DNA of 64,000 bases from Typhlomys cinereus (taxonomy: Eukaryota > Chordata > Mammalia > Rodentia > Platacanthomyidae): contig JALPQD010000240.1 of NCBI GenBank assembly GCA_023101885.1, positions 3,394,875 through 3,458,874 of the forward strand, given 5' to 3'. The position numbers were made by a program, and so were the translations under genes. Shown piece after piece: positions 1 through 9,499 of this stretch; position 1 is the first letter of the stretch; every line of letters starts with the position of its first letter. Under the pieces are notes generated by a model that was not told the DNA's origin, ran no database searches, and was given only the letters and a program-made list of their open reading frames with translations.

Positions 1-160
1 GATTTGAAGATTAATTGTCCAACACGAACAGCTTCATTTTTACAAAATAAGAAAAAAAAAACATACTAAACTCATGTTTAAGTACTTATTTGGTTGCACA
101 TGTAGTTGATAAACACTCAGCCTGAAGATATTAGTCATCTGATAAATACTTAATAAATCA
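1..160. other. Left flank, no feature
   Basis: AT-rich unique sequence outside the provirus. I see no gene or recognisable repeat here. Confidence 0.5.
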
Positions 161-165
161 ACTAC
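161..165. repeat. Target-site duplication of ERV-L provirus (left copy)
   Basis: ACTAC stands directly outside the left LTR and is repeated directly outside the right LTR at 6792-6796. Five bases is the usual duplication size for ERV-L integrations, so the ends are defined and both LTRs belong to one insertion. Confidence 0.85.
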
Positions 166-660
166 AGTATTACTTAGGGTTCTCTAGAGTCATGGAATTC
201 ACAGAATGAATATATATATAGGAAATTTATTGGGTTGGCTTACAGAAATGGCCGAGGTAGTCCAGCGAAGGCTGTCAGCAGCTGAGGTAGTCCAACAATG
301 GCTTCCAGTAGCCGAGGTAGTTCCAACAATGGCTGCCAATAGCTAGCTGCTCAGTTCAGTAGTCCAGTAGGTGATGGCTGAAGGCTGGAGAACTCCTAGG
401 GTCTTGGAAGGTCGAAGAATCCGGGCGGCCGGAAGGAAGAACGATTCCTAGCACAGCTGCAAGAAGGCATCTGTTCTCCTTGGTGGCTCCTTTTTATATG
501 ATGCAGTACTGGGAGGATCCTTTGAGAGCTTTGGAGGTCCTGATAGGATCTAGGGTGGGTATCCTTCAAGTAGTCTCAGCTGATCCTTTCCAGACGTGGT
601 CTCAGCCCAGCTTAGTTAATACCGGGTGTGTCAAGTTGACATCCAGGCTTAACTATCACA
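166..660 (-). repeat. 3' LTR of ERV-L provirus
   Basis: A 495-bp near-copy of 6295-6791. On the minus strand it starts TGTGATAGTTAAG; its terminal CA has decayed (position 166 is A where the partner LTR has T). It holds a TATAAAAAG box near 490-499 and an AATAAA signal, both on the minus strand, in the same places as in the 5' LTR. Confidence 0.93.
251..341 (-). repeat. Three tandem ~30-bp units inside LTR
   Basis: Units at 251-280, 281-310 and 311-341 each start GC(C/T)GAGGTAGT on the plus strand. The same triplet is in the other LTR at 6382-6472. It lies downstream of the TATA box, so it would be in the transcribed R/U5 part of the LTR. Confidence 0.8.
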
Positions 661-988
661 AGTCCATCCCTTGTCAACTTGACACCAAATCACATTTCCT
701 TAGGCCATTAAAAATTCTCCAAATAAAACAGTAAGATTCATAGTTCCGCCTAAAATAATATAGCTATCCACGTACAACCGCACACGCATTATTTTTACAA
801 GATTAATGACAATGCCCCTTAAGAAATGCTTAGTCTTAGTGTCCCATAATACAATATCATCATGTAGATTACAGCATTTCATCTCATAACTACAGATTAA
901 CATATTACATTGCATAAATATCTTCTTAGAGTATGTGCACATGCACAAGTCTATTCTTGACAGTCTAGACCAGAAGCACTCATGGCAA
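661..988 (-). other. Provirus stretch between dUTPase and 3' LTR, no env
   Basis: About 330 bp with stops in all frames and no envelope-like peptide. The segment next to the LTR (661-675) reads purine-rich on the minus strand and is the likely plus-strand primer site, though it is not a clean polypurine tract. Confidence 0.6.
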
Positions 989-2349
989 TTATAATCCTCG
1001 TTTCTGTAACTGGTTACGTGGCCTTAGGTGGTATTTATAACTACCTTCTTCTACTATCCATTCTGTATTTCCTCCACCTTCAGCAAGTACTTCTGCAGGT
1101 CTTGGCTCTTTACCTGGAGGGATTATCCATACCTTCATTCCTGAAGGATCTGGACCATTTACTGTCTTTCCTGTGTTGGGTTGCTGTAAATTCCCATTGA
1201 CCTTAATCACAGGACATGGTAATACCAAGAGACGCCCTAGTGGGTCTCCTACACTCCAGACATATTCTTCCTTACCACCATTGTGGAGAACGAGTCCAAT
1301 TTCTCCTTGGTGGTCTGGGTCGATCACCCCTCCTAACACTGTTATTCCTTTCTTGGTCTGTTGGCTCAAGGGCATCAGAAGTCCAAAATAACCAGGAGGA
1401 AGCCTTAGCTTCCAGTTCAAAGGAATAGTTGCTGTGTCTCCTGGCAGAAGCATTCCCTGCTCTGGACTCAAAACTTCTAAGCCAGTAGAATACAGGCTTG
1501 CGGGAACAGGAAGCAAAAATTTTCCTAATGGGTCACTAGGAGTGATAGTAAGAGGAGCTATTCCTGTTTCCACCCCTTGATTCCTGGACCCATGAATCCT
1601 GGCTATAGGAGACACCATACCATATATTGGACACTGGTTTAAGGCATATACTGCCTTCTGGAGAATTCTGCCCCATTCTTCCAGACTATTACCACCTAAT
1701 TGATGCTGTAATTTTGCCTTTAAAAGGCCATTCCACCGTTCTATCAAGCCAGCTGCTTCAGGATGGTGGGGAACATGGTAAGACCAATGAATCCCATGGT
1801 CATGTGCCCACTGCCGTACTACTTTAGCTGTGAAATGAGTTCCCTGGTCAGAAGCAATGCTGTGTGGAATTCCATGACGGTGGATAAGGCATTCTGTAAG
1901 TCCCTGGATGGTAGTCTTGGCAGAAGCACGACGTGCAGGAAAGGCAAATCCATAACCAGAATAAGTGTCTATCCCGGTAAGAACAAACTGCTGCCCTTTC
2001 CATCTTGGAAGTGGTCCAATGTAGTCAATCTGCCACCACGTTGCTGGTTGGTCTCCTCGAGGAATAGCTCCATATCGAGGACTCAGCGTTGGTCTCTGCT
2101 GCTGGCAATTTGGCACTCAGCAGCAGCTGTAGCCAGGTCAGCCTTGGTGAGTGAAAGTCCATGTTGTTGAGCCCATGCATAACCTCCATCTCTGCCACCA
2201 TGTCCACTTTCCTCATGGGCCCATTGGGCAATGACAGGAATGGCTGGGGAAAGAGGCTGACTGTCCACAGAACGGGTCATCTTATCCACCTGATTATTGA
2301 ATGTTTCTTCTGCCGATGTCATCTTTTGATGAGCATTTACATGAGACAC
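989..2349 (-). pseudogene. ERV-L pol 3' part: integrase and dUTPase (frameshifted)
   Basis: The amino end (2349-2110) carries the His pair of the integrase zinc-binding domain (HEESGH). A frameshift at about 2105-2115 falls inside the C-x2-C half of that zinc motif. The downstream 375-codon frame (2116-989) holds the integrase core with the full catalytic triad: D31 in QIDYIG, D90 in SDQGTHF and E126 in GLIERW, with exactly 35 residues between the second Asp and the Glu. Residues about 203-305 are a dUTPase domain, with a GVIDPDHQGEIGL motif and a GDPLGRLLVLP motif. The last 50 residues resemble an integrase C-terminal tail. A dUTPase after the integrase core is a hallmark of ERV-L. The frameshift separates the zinc finger from the core, so no complete integrase is made. 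Confidence 0.9.
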
Positions 2350-4015
2350 AAATATCTTTGTGTCCTTTGCCCACTGGGAGAGATCTATTCACATGCTTCT
2401 TCCCCAGATGTCTTTTTCACCAATTTTCCAATTATGTTCCTTCCAAGTCCCCGACCATCCTGCCAAACCATTGGCTACAGCCCATGAATCAGTATACAGT
2501 CGCACATCTGGCCATTTTTCCTTCCAGGCAAAGTGTACAACCATGTGCACTGCCCAAAGTTCTGCCCACTGTGAAGATTTCCCTTCTCCATTGTCCTTTA
2601 GGGTTGTTGCAGAAAGGGGTTGCAGCATTGCAGCTGTCCACTTCTGGGTGGCACCAGAATAGCGAGCAGAACCATCTGTGAACCAGGCCCTAGTCTTCTC
2701 TTCTTCAGTTAGCTGATCATAGGGCACACCCCAGGAGGCCATAGGTGCATGCTTGAGAACAGGCATTGCAACAGGTTGGGGAACCATAGGCATTTGGGCA
2801 ACTTCTTCATGTAGCTTACTTGTGCCTTCAGGACCCGCTCCGGCCCTGTCTCGTATGTACCATTTCCATTTAATAATAGATTACTGCTGTGCCCGTCCAA
2901 CTTTATGGCTTGCTGGGTCAGATAATACCCAACTCATGATGGGTAACTCAGGTCGCATGGTAACTTGGTGACCCATTGTCAGACGTTCAGTTTCCACTAA
3001 AGCCCAATAACAAGCCAAGAGTTGTTTCTCAAAAGAAGAGTAATTGTCTGCCAATGATGGCAGGGCCTTGGTCCAAAATCCCAAGGGTCTCCTCTGTGAT
3101 TCACCTATGGGAGCCTGCCAGAGACTCCAAACAGCATCTCTATCTGCAACAGACACTTCCAATACCAGTGGGTCTGCTGGATTATATGGTCCAAGTAGCA
3201 AGGCAGCCTTACAGCAGCTTGAACCTGCTGAAGAGCCTTCTCTTGTTCTGGGCCCCACTCAAAGCTGGCAGCTTTCCGAGTTACTTGGTATAGGGGCCTA
3301 AGTAACACACCCAAGTGAGGAATGTGCTGCCTCCAAAATCCAAACAGGCCCACCAAACGCTGTGCTTCTTTCTTAGTGGTGGGAGGGGCCAGGTGCAACA
3401 ACTTATCCTTAACCTTAGAGGGGATACCTCTACATGCCCCATACCACTGAACTCCTAAAAATTTTACTGAAGTGGAAGGTCCTTGGATTTTGGTTGGGTT
3501 TATTTCCCATTCTCTGTTGCGCATATGCCTTACCAACAAATCCAAAATGCTTGCTACTTCCTGCTCACTTGAGCCAATCAGCATAATATCATCTATATAA
3601 TGGACTAGTGTGATATCTTGCGGAAGAGACAAGCGATCAAGATCTCTGCGGACCAAATTATGGCATAGGGCTGGAGAATTAATATACCCTTGAGGTAACA
3701 CTGTAAATGTATACTGCTGGCCTTGCCAACTGAAGGCAAATTGCTTCTGATGATCTTTATGAATAGGTATGGAGAAAAAAGCATTTGCAAGATCAATGGC
3801 TGAATACCAAGTACCAGGAGATGTGTTGATCTGCTCAAGCAATGAAACCACATCTGGTACAGCAGCTGCAATTGGAGTCACAACTTGGTTAAGTTTGCGA
3901 TAATCAACAGTCATTCTCCATGATCCATCTGTCTTCTGCACAGGCCAAATGGGAGAGTTAAAAGGAGAGGTGGTCAGAACCACCACCCCTGCATCCTTCA
4001 AGTCCTTTATGGTGC
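2350..4015 (-). pseudogene. ERV-L pol 5' part: reverse transcriptase and RNase H (broken)
   Basis: The 4001-3105 frame contains reverse transcriptase blocks including [12 protein letters not shown], the LPQGY block and the catalytic YIDD (3588-3599). A frameshift near 3195-3205 moves the connection region into another frame. An in-frame TAA at 2881-2883 interrupts it, and an in-frame TGA at 2389-2391 ends the RNase H part. RNase H motifs FTDGSA, SQWAELWA and YTDSWA can be read between those stops. A one-base shift near 4005-4015 also separates protease from reverse transcriptase. The frame is recognisably ERV-L but inactivated at least four times. Confidence 0.9.
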
Positions 4016-4410
4016 ACTAATTTCTGTAATTCCTCCAGGGATACGATACTGTTTCTGATTCACAATTTTCCTTGGTAGAGGCAATTCTAAAGGCTTCCAT
4101 TTGGCTTTCCCAACCATAATGGCTCTTACTCCACATTTCAAGGAACCAATGTGAGGGTTCTGCCAACTTCTAAGTATATCTATTCCAATTATACATTTTG
4201 GTACTGGGGAAATAACCACTGGATGAGTTCGGGGACCTACTGGACCTACTGAGTCGAACATTAGCCAAAACTCCATCAATCACCTGACCTCCATATGCCC
4301 CTACTTTAACTGGAGGGCCACTATGTTTTTTAGGGTCTCCTGGAATCAGTGTCAACTCAGACCCAGTATCTAGTAGACCCCGAAATGTCTGATTATTTCC
4401 TTTCCCCCAA
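4007..4410 (-). pseudogene. ERV-L protease (frameshifted)
   Basis: An aspartic protease active site, LLDTGSELTLIPG, is read on the minus strand (DTGS at 4359-4370). About 35 codons later, near 4250-4260, the frame shifts; the rest, including the GIDILRSW block, continues in another frame to 4007. The region lies between gag and reverse transcriptase as expected. A programmed frameshift cannot explain a break inside the protease itself, so I read it as decay. Confidence 0.8.
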
Positions 4411-4527
4411 TGCAGTTACTCTAGTGAAAGACCTCAGGTCCCTTTGTGGAAGGACAGGAGAAAGATTAATATTAAAGCTTTTTGCTATAATGCCAATGTC
4501 CTTCCTTAAAGGAACCCAGCCTCCTCT

Positions 4528-6250
4528 TCATTCAAGGGGTTCTGGATCTGTAAACTGGCTCAAGCCTGGAAATTGGTTGACAGGCTGTGATTCTCTGCTA
4601 CTACGACTAAAGTCAGCTTTTCTTTCATTTCTGTTAGAATTTTTCTGCTTGTACAGGTCAAATAAGAACTTTGTAGGCTTCTTATCTATTTTACTTTTGG
4701 GGACACCATGGTTAATTAGCCAATGCCAAAGGTCTAAACGAGTGAGACCCTCATAAGTACTGTTCTGTCTAGGCTGCACATTATGGTTAGTATGCTTACT
4801 TTGCCATTGGCGATTCAATGCTGCCACTTGGCCCCTACTACTCCTCGATCCACCTAGGCCCATTGAATTTAAGTCTTCCAACTGGGCAGCAGCATCTCCT
4901 ATTATTAGGTCTGGAACAAGGAGAAGAGCAATGATAGGAGCCTTCATATTTGGTGCTGCCCCTCTCACCAATTTATTAAGTACATTTCTGGTAAAAGGCA
5001 TGTCATCTGGATTCTCCCATTGAGAATTGGATTTTAAAGAACGTATCCAGTCAAGCATACCAATTTCCCTGAGCCTCTTAATCCCATCATCAACATTAAA
5101 CCAAGGAATGTCTGGAATCTCCAGTTCCTTTTCAGATGGCCAAACTTTAATAAATACTTCAGCTACCCACTCAAATAAACTCTTGGCACCATTTTTAACT
5201 CTATGAGTAGCAGTGTTAAACCTAGAATCTCTACTCAATGGGCCCATTTCTGTGAACTCACTTTTATCCAGTTTTATGCTCCTTCCACCAGTATCCCATA
5301 GCCTTACAATCCATTCCCAGGGGTATTCCCCAGACTGCTGCTTAAACATGTTAGAAAAGTCATGGAGTTCTTTAGGAGTATAACGTACCTCCTCATGGAC
5401 CATAGTTTCTATTTCACCTTTAGGAGCCTGTTTAGCCTTAAGCCTAGTTATAGGCCTGGAAGCAATCACAGGTGGGCGTGCCATAAAAATCAGCATTTTC
5501 TTGAGGCAAAGTCTTTGCTCTCCTTTCAGACAAATCATGAGTAATTCCCTTACGCAAAGATGGAGATAGCAATTCTGTAGAGGGTGGGAGTGGGGATTCA
5601 TTCTCTGCTAAGGGTGGGGAGACCATTTCATCAGGCAGAATAAATGCACCAGAATTTGAGAGTTCAACGTCCTCGTCCTCATCATCAGTTTGGTCTTCCC
5701 ACACATCAGCATCCCACTTTTCAGGATCCCACTCTTGGCCAATCAGTGCTTTTACTTTAACCGCCAACACCTTTCGAGGCTGGGAATTCAATTTACATTG
5801 TAACTCAGCCACCCTAATAATCAAAGTTTTGGTTTGATTTTCACCAATTCTAGCCCTATTGCTACTGGACAAAAGATTCTCTTCTAGAGCACACTTAGAA
5901 ACTTCTAAGTTTTTTATGCGCTTTCTGAGTTCGATATTTTCCTCACTGAGATATTCCTTTTCCATTTGTAGTTTATTGAGAGATGCTAGAAGCAACCAGT
6001 CAGCATCATCATTTTCCTTATTCTTACTCATTTTATGTAAAGTTTCATATACGGAATCGCTGGGCTTCTCAATCCTCGCAAGAGGGGCATCAAGATTGTC
6101 TAACACACCTACTTTTACCAGTTCTAGAAACAATTCACTCCAAACAGTTGCAGTATCCTCCATGCCACTAGGGGAGTCTTTAGTCGCTGGAGGTTTCACT
6201 GGGTCAAAAAGCCAGCTCCAGATATCACAAAGCTTGCCAGCAAAATTCAT
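4528..6250 (-). pseudogene. ERV-L gag, Fv1-related, one frameshift
   Basis: The first frame (6250-5444, 268 codons) starts at an ATG 22 bases past the primer site. It contains a predicted coiled-coil stretch (about residues 90-165) and an acidic tract; the block ALIGQEWDPEKWDADVWED is of the kind seen in MuERV-L Gag and in the mouse restriction factor Fv1, which derives from an ERV-L gag. The frame shifts between about 5510 and 5450. The capsid-like half then runs in a second frame to a stop at 4528, ending in a basic, Asn-rich tail without a zinc knuckle. Apart from this break I see no other stop in gag. Confidence 0.88.
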
Positions 6251-6271
6251 TCTTACAATTCTGTTTCTCTA

Positions 6272-6289
6272 GAACCACTTCTGGTACCA
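6272..6289 (-). other. Primer-binding site, tRNA-Leu type
   Basis: On the minus strand, six bases after the 5' LTR, the sequence is TGGTACCAGAAGTGGTTC. It is complementary to the 3' end of tRNA-Leu(UAA) over its first 15 bases, from knowledge of mammalian tRNA-Leu. Leu priming gives the ERV-L group its name. Confidence 0.85.
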
Positions 6290-6294
6290 ATTTC

Positions 6295-6791
6295 TGTATT
6301 AGTTAGGGTTCTCTAGAGTCACGGAATTCACTGAATGAATATATATATATAGGAAATTTATTGGGTTGGCTTACAGAAATGGCCGAGGTAGTCCAGCAAA
6401 GGCTGTCAGCAGCTGAGGTAGTCCAACAATGGCTTCCAGTAGCCGAGGTAGTTCCAACAATGGCTGCCAATAGCTAGCTGCTCAGTTCAGTAGTCAAGTA
6501 GGTGATGGCTGAAGGCTGGAGAACTCCTAGGGTCTTGGAAGGTCGAAGAATCCGGGCAGCCGGAAGGAAGAACGATTCCTAGCACAGCTGCAAGAAGGCA
6601 TCTGTTCTCCTTGGTGGCTCCTTTTTATATGATGCAGTACTGGGAGGATCCTTTAAGAGCTTTGGAGGTCCTGATAGGATTTAGGGTGGGTATCCTTCAA
6701 GTAGTCTCAGTTGATCCTTTCCAGACGTGGTCTCAGCCCAGCTTAGTTAATACCGGGTGTGTCAAGTTGACATCCAGGCTTAACTATCACA
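6295..6791 (-). repeat. 5' LTR of ERV-L provirus
   Basis: A 497-bp LTR starting TGTGATAG and ending TAATACA on the minus strand. It has a TATA box (TATAAAAAG, 6621-6629) and a polyadenylation signal (AATAAA, 6357-6362) in the right order for a promoter-R-U5 layout. It is about 98% identical to the 3' LTR. Confidence 0.93.
6621..6629 (-). promoter_or_regulatory. TATA box of 5' LTR
   Basis: TATAAAAAG on the minus strand, about 170 bp from the start of the LTR, giving a predicted transcription start near 6595. The 3' LTR keeps the same box. Confidence 0.65.
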
Positions 6792-6796
6792 ACTAC
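6792..6796. repeat. Target-site duplication of ERV-L provirus (right copy)
   Basis: ACTAC, matching 161-165. Confidence 0.85.
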
Positions 6797-6877
6797 TGAT
6801 ATATTTCTTTTTAAATTATTTGAAAACTGACACATAAAGATATTAAAATGCACACATTAATGGGCCATCAAGTAATA

Positions 6878-6880
<3 letters not shown>

Positions 6881-6927
<47 letters not shown>
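6881..6927. repeat. (TA)n microsatellite
   Basis: More than 20 uninterrupted TA units. Confidence 0.95.
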
Positions 6928-6929
<2 letters not shown>

Positions 6930-6954
6930 TGTAATGTTGAAATCAGTTTAAGTA

Positions 6955-7436
6955 CGTAGTGATGGCTAATCTTTGTTGTCAGATTTACTAGATCTGCAAT
7001 TCCTGACAGATCAGCTGTTTGCCACACCTGTAAAGGATTTTCTGAATCAAGTTATTTGAAATGGAAGATCCATTCCAAGTATGAGAGAAACTTTCCAGTA
7101 GGAGCCCAGATAAAGGAAGTCTAACAAGGGAAAGTTTGGGTTTTGCCGTCTTGCCCTCACATCTTATTCGAAAGTTCACTTTCTTTCTTGGCTACCACAG
7201 CTGCTGCCATTCCACTGACATTAGAACTCAGCTTCTTCAGCCTTCCAATGTAGACTGAAGATCAGTGGCTCTCCAGGAATCCTCGGGGTTTCAGCACCAG
7301 ATTGGGACTAATGAGATATTTAGCCCAGTAGACTGAGCAGCTACTGGCAGCCACCAAGCCCATATTGTGTAAGTCAATCTACTTAATTGCATTTTATTCA
7401 TTCTGTTTGTTCTGTTCCTCTAGAGAACATTAATAT
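6955..7436 (+). mobile_element. Old ERV-L-type LTR (MLT2-like), solo
   Basis: Starts GTGATGGCTAATC and ends with a Pyr-rich stretch and TTCCTCTAGAGAAC, the typical end of MLT2/ERV-L LTRs. The middle (about 7195-7400) follows the MLT2 pattern of short CAG/CTG-rich phrases. It is far more diverged than the provirus LTRs beside it and points the other way. Family from memory of consensus sequences. Confidence 0.6.
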
Positions 7437-8517
7437 AAGATTCTCCTTGGCAATGTATGTTTTCAAATTGTAATTTCCTCTGGTTTTCCATACATTTTGA
7501 ATTGCCTATGTCCCAGTAAACAGACCATCATTATGCCCTCAGTTCAAACCTTCACTATGACACCTTTAAAGTAATGAAAAAAAGAGTCTACAATGCTCTC
7601 AGTATCAAGGTCAAGGGAGAGCAACAGAAGTACCAGGAATATTGGGGGGGGGGACTTGTCAAAGAACTACTTTCAAGGATTTAGGATCTCCTTTTCTCAG
7701 AAGAGAAGACATCGCTTGGTGTTTTGCACTGCTTTAAAGGTTTAAGAGATCAGGAAGTCAAATGATCACCAAAATTCCTCAAAGTTAATAACTTCAACCA
7801 GTTAAACAATCACCATTTGGATTCTTATAATTGAGAATTTCAGCTTCAAATCTTAGTGATGCCATTTCTATGTGGACTGAATGTCACCCAACATATTTTT
7901 AGTTGGTGCTTGGGATTAATGACCTTGTGCTAAGCAAACACGCTGCCTTTTGAACCAGAGCCCTAAATCACTGTTATGCATCTGTCTTTCCAGCTCAATT
8001 TAGCTTTTCCACATGAATCATAATTTCCATGAACTTTGTTTCATGAAATAGTAGCCATTAGAATCAAAATCTGGAAACCTTGATATTCATTTGATTGCCA
8101 GCAGATGATTTTAGCTCCTGTCTGAATTCCTAATGTTATCACCATTTGAGGATGGAGGTTTGGGGAAATGTCTGCCAAAATCTATTTAAATACTGGAGAA
8201 CATGGCAGACAGCAAATGGTTCCTAAGTGGTTTTGTTTTGTGTACATCCGTGAGACTTTCTCCAGAACTCTCCAAGAAAGAAAGAAAGAGAGAGAGAGAG
8301 AAAGAAAACAGAAAAACACATGGATTACTCTTTTGTGGGACTGATGTTTCACACTGAGTTTCAAATCCACTGCCTCTAAAACAGGCTTCAAGTGTGCATC
8401 AGTGTAGTGCCTGGCCACTGTTAACTCTGCCAGGCACTGCTTCTGTTTCCATTTGGCTACATTTGAAGTATTCAAAACATCAAAGCTGCATGGAGCTCTG
8501 TGGTAAAGAGTGAGTAT
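7437..8517. other. Mostly unique sequence; ID-like SINE and GA-rich repeat
   Basis: No gene seen. 7901-7965 resembles an ID-type (tRNA-derived) SINE on the minus strand, ending in a degraded form of the GAACCAGAGCCC box. 8271-8309 is a GAAA/GA simple repeat. Confidence 0.5.
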
Positions 8518-8880
8518 GCTAGTTAGGTTTCTCATTACTGTGACCAAGTTCCTGACCTTAGACAACTTAAGAGAGGAGGATTTTATTTTCTCACCATTTC
8601 AGGGGATAGTTCATCAGGACAGGGAAGGCATGGCAGAGGGAATGGCTCTCAGCTAAAGCAGCAGACACATGAAGCTGCTTGCTCATATATGAGCAAGTCA
8701 GGAAGCAGGGACAGGATAGGAAGTAGCAGCTGGCTAACAAACCTGAAGGCTACACACTTACTGTAACTAGATTCTGCCTCCTAAAGGTTCCACAACCTGC
8801 CAAAACAGCCCCACCAGCTGATGGCCAAATGTTCAAATGCATGAGCCAATAGAAGACATTTCGCACCCAAATCATAACAG
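8518..8880 (+). mobile_element. Interspersed repeat, family not assigned
   Basis: Homologous to 44150-44523: both contain CCTCCTAAAGGTTCCA-like and GACATTT...CAAATCATAAC-like blocks in the same order and orientation. Frequent in rodent genomes, but I cannot name the family without a library search. Confidence 0.55.
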
Positions 8881-9359
8881 GAAGGAATGAGTATCTCATT
8901 TTATTTACACTCTGTCAAATGGGGTGCCAAGCTAGGAACACAGCCAAGTGACATATCACAATGTCTTCCAAACAGACCCTCCTCTTCCACTCTAAGGCTG
9001 TGTAATTGGATCCTTTCAGCTCTATCCAAGCAGAATGGTTCCTTTCCAAGTATGTTTTTTAGTCCCTTAAGTAAGGGTTACAGGTTACAGCTGAATCCCA
9101 GGCATGGTCACAATGTTTATACCCAAAACAGTACACTTGCTCCATATAGTTAATCTTTACGTCTTTTCTCCATACTGACCTAGAGTTAATATTCTTTCTA
9201 TAGGGAAAATAACAACTTAATTCAGTCCTGTGAGTACCATTGAGAGCTTGGCCTCGCTGACCTACAGATCAACATGCTTGATAAAATCTACCTTTTTTCC
9301 CAACCGTCACCAGGAATTTCTCATATATTCAAGAGTACTAATCAAACGACATTATCTTG
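8881..9359. other. No feature seen
   Basis: Unique-looking sequence; the short open frames have no recognisable similarity. Confidence 0.4.
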
Positions 9360-9480
9360 TGGCTGTGTGTTAGCAGAGACTTATAATTCCAGCAATTGGA
9401 TGGGCTGATTCAGGATGAGTCTCCAGTTCAAGATCAGCCTGAGAGAGAACCATTCTCAAAAAAAAAAAAAAAAAAAAAAA
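9360..9480 (+). mobile_element. B1-like SINE, degenerate
   Basis: The body follows the 7SL-derived B1 pattern (TTATAATTCCAGCAATT, then TTCAAGATCAGCCTG) and ends in an uninterrupted A-tract of about 24 bases. Confidence 0.65.
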
Positions 9481-9499
9481 ACTCATCATTTTTTTTAAT

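Larger units (their letters stand above)
166..6791 (-). mobile_element. ERV-L (class III) endogenous provirus, full structure, defective
   Basis: The order on the minus strand is 5' LTR (6295-6791), tRNA-Leu-type primer site, gag, protease, reverse transcriptase/RNase H, integrase, dUTPase and 3' LTR (166-660). There is no env-like frame between the dUTPase and the 3' LTR, as is normal for ERV-L. The Gag and Pol translations are of MuERV-L/HERV-L type. The LTRs differ at about 10 substitutions and one 2-base indel in about 496 bp (roughly 2%), so the insertion is fairly young. Coding is broken in gag (one frameshift), protease (one or two frameshifts) and pol (at least two frameshifts and two stops), so it cannot make its proteins. 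Confidence 0.95.

Noticed and set aside
661..988. Possible env remnant downstream of pol in the provirus
   Set aside because: Only about 330 bp, stops in all frames and no envelope-like motif; ERV-L elements lack env.
4007..4360. Programmed ribosomal frameshift between gag, protease and pol
   Set aside because: The breaks fall inside domains (in protease, in the integrase zinc finger, in gag), with no slippery heptamer or pseudoknot I can support; decay is simpler.
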